Shown piece by piece: positions 61,693 to 64,000 of a stretch of 64,000 bases of DNA. The notes beneath the pieces were generated by a model that saw nothing but the letters and a program-made list of their open reading frames with translations, had not been told where the DNA came from and did not search any database. Position 1 is the first letter of the stretch. Every line of letters begins with the position of its first letter. The position numbers were made by a program, and so were the translations under genes. The stretch is from Stutzerimonas stutzeri (lineage in GTDB: Bacteria; Pseudomonadota; Gammaproteobacteria; Pseudomonadales; Pseudomonadaceae): NCBI RefSeq assembly GCF_024451105.1, contig NZ_JANGEY010000008.1:1-64000 (forward strand). The letters run 5' to 3'.

Positions 61693-62229
61693 TCACTCGG
61701 CGCGGCTGACCACCACCATCGCCGGACGCAGCAGGCGGCCGTTGAGCAGGTAGCCCTTCTGGAACACCTTGAGCACGCTGTTCGGCTCGACGCTGGCGCT
61801 CGGCTCCATGGCCATCGCCTGATGGTGCTCGGGGTTGAACGGCTCGCCGTGCGGGTCGAGCGGCTCGACCTGGTAGCGCTTGAGGATGTCGAGCAGCGCC
61901 TTGAGGGTCAGCTCCATGCCCTCGCGCATCGGCCGCAGCGCCTCGTCGGCCGGATCGGACAATTCGAGACCGCGCTCCAGACTGTCGACCACCACCAGCA
62001 GGTCGGCGGCGAACTTCTCCAGGGCGAACTTGTGCGCCTTCTCGACGTCCTGCTCGGCACGGCGGCGCACGTTCTGCAGCTCGGCGGCAACGCGCAGGGC
62101 CTGATCCCGAGCCTCGGCCAGCTGCTCCTCGAGCGCCTGCACGCGCTGCACCAGATCGTCGTCGCTCGCCACTTCGGCCTGCACGGCACTCTCGGGGGTC
62201 TGCGGATCGAGCTTCTGTTCGTCAGCCAT
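61693..62229 (-). CDS. grpE: Nucleotide exchange factor GrpE
   Basis: A 178-residue exchange factor for DnaK. It has a long N-terminal coiled coil (about 30-100) and a C-terminal beta domain with the signature [46 protein letters not shown] chose the ATG at 62229 (MADEQKLDP). It is the first gene of grpE-dnaK-dnaJ and is driven by a sigma-32 promoter. Confidence 0.97.
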   Translation of the reverse strand: MADEQKLDPQTPESAVQAEVASDDDLVQRVQALEEQLAEARDQALRVAAELQNVRRRAEQDVEKAHKFALEKFAADLLVVVDSLERGLELSDPADEALRPMREGMELTLKALLDILKRYQVEPLDPHGEPFNPEHHQAMAMEPSASVEPNSVLKVFQKGYLLNGRLLRPAMVVVSRAE

Positions 62230-62282
62230 GGATATCTCCTTGAAAGCAAAGGTAGGGCGCATGGCCCGCGATTCAGCCGCCT

Positions 62283-62310
62283 ATATGGGGGCATCGGCGC
62301 CGGCTTCAAG
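62283..62310 (-). promoter_or_regulatory. Sigma-32 heat-shock promoter of grpE
   Basis: On the minus strand CTTGAAG, a 13-base spacer and CCCCATAT match the heat-shock consensus with one deviation in the -35. It lies about 54-81 bases upstream of the grpE start codon. Confidence 0.88.
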
Positions 62311-62336
62311 GGGGATTGCCGCCACGCGGAGGACTA

Positions 62337-62372
62337 CTGTATAAATCCACAATACACTGTACAGATACACAG
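62337..62372 (+). promoter_or_regulatory. Two LexA (SOS) boxes ahead of recN
   Basis: CTGT-N8-ACAG is matched perfectly at 62357-62372 and with one mismatch (ending ACAA) at 62337-62352. The two boxes are 20 bases apart on the same helical face and end 27 bases before the recN start. They overlap the probable -10 region and predict tight SOS control. Confidence 0.88.
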
Positions 62373-62399
62373 ACCACCGAACCGCGAGGGTCCGCCGCC

Positions 62400-64000
62400 A
62401 TGCTCGTGCACCTGTCGATCCGCAACTACGCCATCGTCGAGCAGCTCGATCTGGAGCTGCGCCCCGGAATGAGCGTCATCACCGGCGAGACCGGCGCCGG
62501 CAAGTCGATCATGCTCGACGCCCTAGGCCTGGCCCTCGGCGACCGCGCCGAGCCGGGCGTGGTGCGCCCGGGCGCCGCCAAGGCCGACATCCTCGCCAGC
62601 TTCGAGCTGGGCGAGATCGCCGAAGCCCGCCAGTGGCTGGCCGAACGCGACCTGGACAACGACGGCCCGTGCATCCTGCGCAGGGTGATCACTGCCGAGG
62701 GCCGCTCGCGCGCCTACATCAACGGCACGCCCTGCCCGCTGGGCGACCTGAAGAACCTCGGCGAACTGCTGATCGACATCCACAGCCAGCACGAGCACCA
62801 GTCGCTGCTCAAGCCCGACACCCACCGCCGCCTGCTCGACGCCTACGCCAGCGCCGGCGAACTGGCGCGCCAGGTGCAGCTGGCCGCCCAGCGCTGGCGG
62901 CAGACCCGCAGCGAACTGCAGCGCCTGAGCCAGAACAGCGAGGAACAGCACGCCCGCCGCCAGTTGCTCAGCTACCAGCTCGAGGAACTGGACAGCCTCG
63001 CCCTCGCTCCCGGCGAGCTGGAACGGCTGGAGCAGGAGCACAGGACCCTGAACAACGCCGGCGCCCTGCTCGACGCCTGTCGCCAGGTCGTCGACATCTG
63101 CAGCGAGAGCGACGGCGGCACCGTGCTCGGCAGCCTGCGCTGCAGCGTGCAGCGCCTGTCCGGCGGCCAGGCCCGGCCGGCGCCCCTGGAGGAGGCCATC
63201 GGCCTGCTGGCCAGCGCGCAGATCCAGGTCGAAGAGGCGGTGAGCAACCTCAACCGCTTCGTCGACCACTTCGATGCCGACCCGCAGCGCCTGCAACAGA
63301 TCGAGGAGCGCCTGGACAGCATCTATGGCCTGGCGCGCAAGCACCGCGTGCAAGCGGGCGAGCTGGACGAACTGCAGCAGCGCCTGCAGGCCGAGCTGGC
63401 CGGCCTGGACGCCGACGACGCCGCGCTCGAAAGGCTGAGCGCAGAGCTGGACGCCTACGCCCGCCACTACCGGGAGCGCGCCGCGGAACTCAGCGTGCAG
63501 CGCCGCGAGGCCGCCGCCCGCCTGGCGGCCGCGGTGGAAGGCGAGATGCAGCGCCTGGGCATGCCCGGCGGGCGCTTCGCCATCGCCCTGCAGCCGGTTG
63601 CCGGCGAGGAACCGCAACCGCACGGCCAGGAACAGGTGGAGTTCCAGGTCAGCGCCAACCCCGGCCAGCCGCTGAAGAACATCGCCAGGGTCGCCTCCGG
63701 CGGCGAGCTGTCGCGCATCAGCCTGGCCATCCAAGTGATCACCGCGCAGACCTCGCGCACCCCGACCCTGGTGTTCGACGAGGTCGACGTCGGCATCGGC
63801 GGCCCCACCGCCGAGGTGGTCGGCCAGCTGCTGCGCCGCCTCGGCGAGCGCGGCCAGGTGATCACCGTCACCCACCTGCCGCAGGTCGCCGCCCAGGGCC
63901 ACCAGCACCTGTTCGTGCACAAGCAGCGCGGCAGCGACGCGACACGCACCGCCGTCGCCGTGCTCGGCGCCAACCAGCGCGTCGAGGAAGTCGCGCGCAT
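62400..64000 (+). CDS. recN: DNA repair protein RecN (3' end outside window)
   Basis: An SMC-like ATPase for double-strand break repair. The window holds 533 codons of about 557. The N-terminus LVHLSIRNYAIVEQLDLEL and Walker A GETGAGKS (about residues 29-36) are followed by LIDIHSQHEHQSLL and a central coiled coil. The C-terminal ATPase half shows the signature ASGGELSRISLAI and Walker B TLVFDEVDVGIGG. No frameshift is seen. Two LexA boxes upstream place it in the SOS regulon, and it is divergent from grpE. Confidence 0.95.
   Translation, partial: MLVHLSIRNYAIVEQLDLELRPGMSVITGETGAGKSIMLDALGLALGDRAEPGVVRPGAAKADILASFELGEIAEARQWLAERDLDNDGPCILRRVITAEGRSRAYINGTPCPLGDLKNLGELLIDIHSQHEHQSLLKPDTHRRLLDAYASAGELARQVQLAAQRWRQTRSELQRLSQNSEEQHARRQLLSYQLEELDSLALAPGELERLEQEHRTLNNAGALLDACRQVVDICSESDGGTVLGSLRCSVQRLSGGQARPAPLEEAIGLLASAQIQVEEAVSNLNRFVDHFDADPQRLQQIEERLDSIYGLARKHRVQAGELDELQQRLQAELAGLDADDAALERLSAELDAYARHYRERAAELSVQRREAAARLAAAVEGEMQRLGMPGGRFAIALQPVAGEEPQPHGQEQVEFQVSANPGQPLKNIARVASGGELSRISLAIQVITAQTSRTPTLVFDEVDVGIGGPTAEVVGQLLRRLGERGQVITVTHLPQVAAQGHQHLFVHKQRGSDATRTAVAVLGANQRVEEVAR

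Overview
The window is a contiguous piece of the core chromosome of a high-GC Pseudomonas (Pseudomonas aeruginosa-like lineage). The evidence is the gene content and order: pssA, ilvIHC, mrcB, cbpA, prrF, phu genes, dksA, gluQ, cbrXAB, crcZ, pcnB, folK, panBCD, pgi, acs, pnp, rpsO, truB, rbfA, infB, nusA, rimP, tRNA genes, secG, tpiA, glmM, folP, ftsH, rlmE, yhbY, greA, carAB, dapB, dnaJK, grpE, recN. From memory this matches the segment of the P. aeruginosa chromosome running from the PA4693 to the PA4763 neighbourhood. The species cannot be fixed from the sequence alone. I found no phage, transposon, CRISPR array or obvious genomic island.

Left part (1-17 kb). The first 110 bases hold a strong rRNA-type promoter reading out of the window to the left. 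Next come pssA and the branched-chain amino acid operon ilvI-ilvH-ilvC, small envelope and unknown genes, the bifunctional penicillin-binding protein mrcB, a two-domain kinase-like protein, the cyclic-nucleotide-binding gene cbpA, and an iron-regulated sRNA (prrF, one copy only). Convergent to prrF is a reduced heme-uptake cluster, phuUVW, without phuR, phuS or phuT. A lone Rieske protein, sfsA and an aminotransferase follow.

Middle part (17-36 kb). dksA and gluQ lead into the carbon/nitrogen control module cbrX-cbrA-cbrB. This is followed by crcZ, the RNA decoy for Hfq/Crc, with a complete sigma-54 promoter layout (palindromic upstream site, IHF-like site, -24/-12 box). Then come pcnB-folK-panB-panC-panD (pterin and pantothenate synthesis), pgi, acs, an rRNA methyltransferase-like gene, a large DUF748 protein and a small secreted DUF2845 protein.

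Right part (36-64 kb). Nearly all genes lie on the minus strand. One long information-processing cluster runs, in transcription order, from rlmE and ftsH through folP, glmM, tpiA, secG, tRNA-Leu(GAG), initiator tRNA-Met, rimP, nusA, infB, rbfA and truB to rpsO and pnp. A second runs grpE-dnaK-dnaJ-dapB-carA-carB-greA-DUF4149. Visible regulation includes two sigma-32 heat-shock promoters (grpE and dnaK), two LexA boxes for the divergent recN, a terminator immediately before rimP that looks like an attenuator, and a terminator in the leader of carA, which itself starts with TTG. recN runs off the right end.

The observations most worth following are not new protein systems but RNA-level and architectural ones: the single prrF antisense to the end of phuW, the orphan phuUVW, the carA and rimP leader terminators, the crcZ control region, and a DUF4149 gene without an ordinary start codon.
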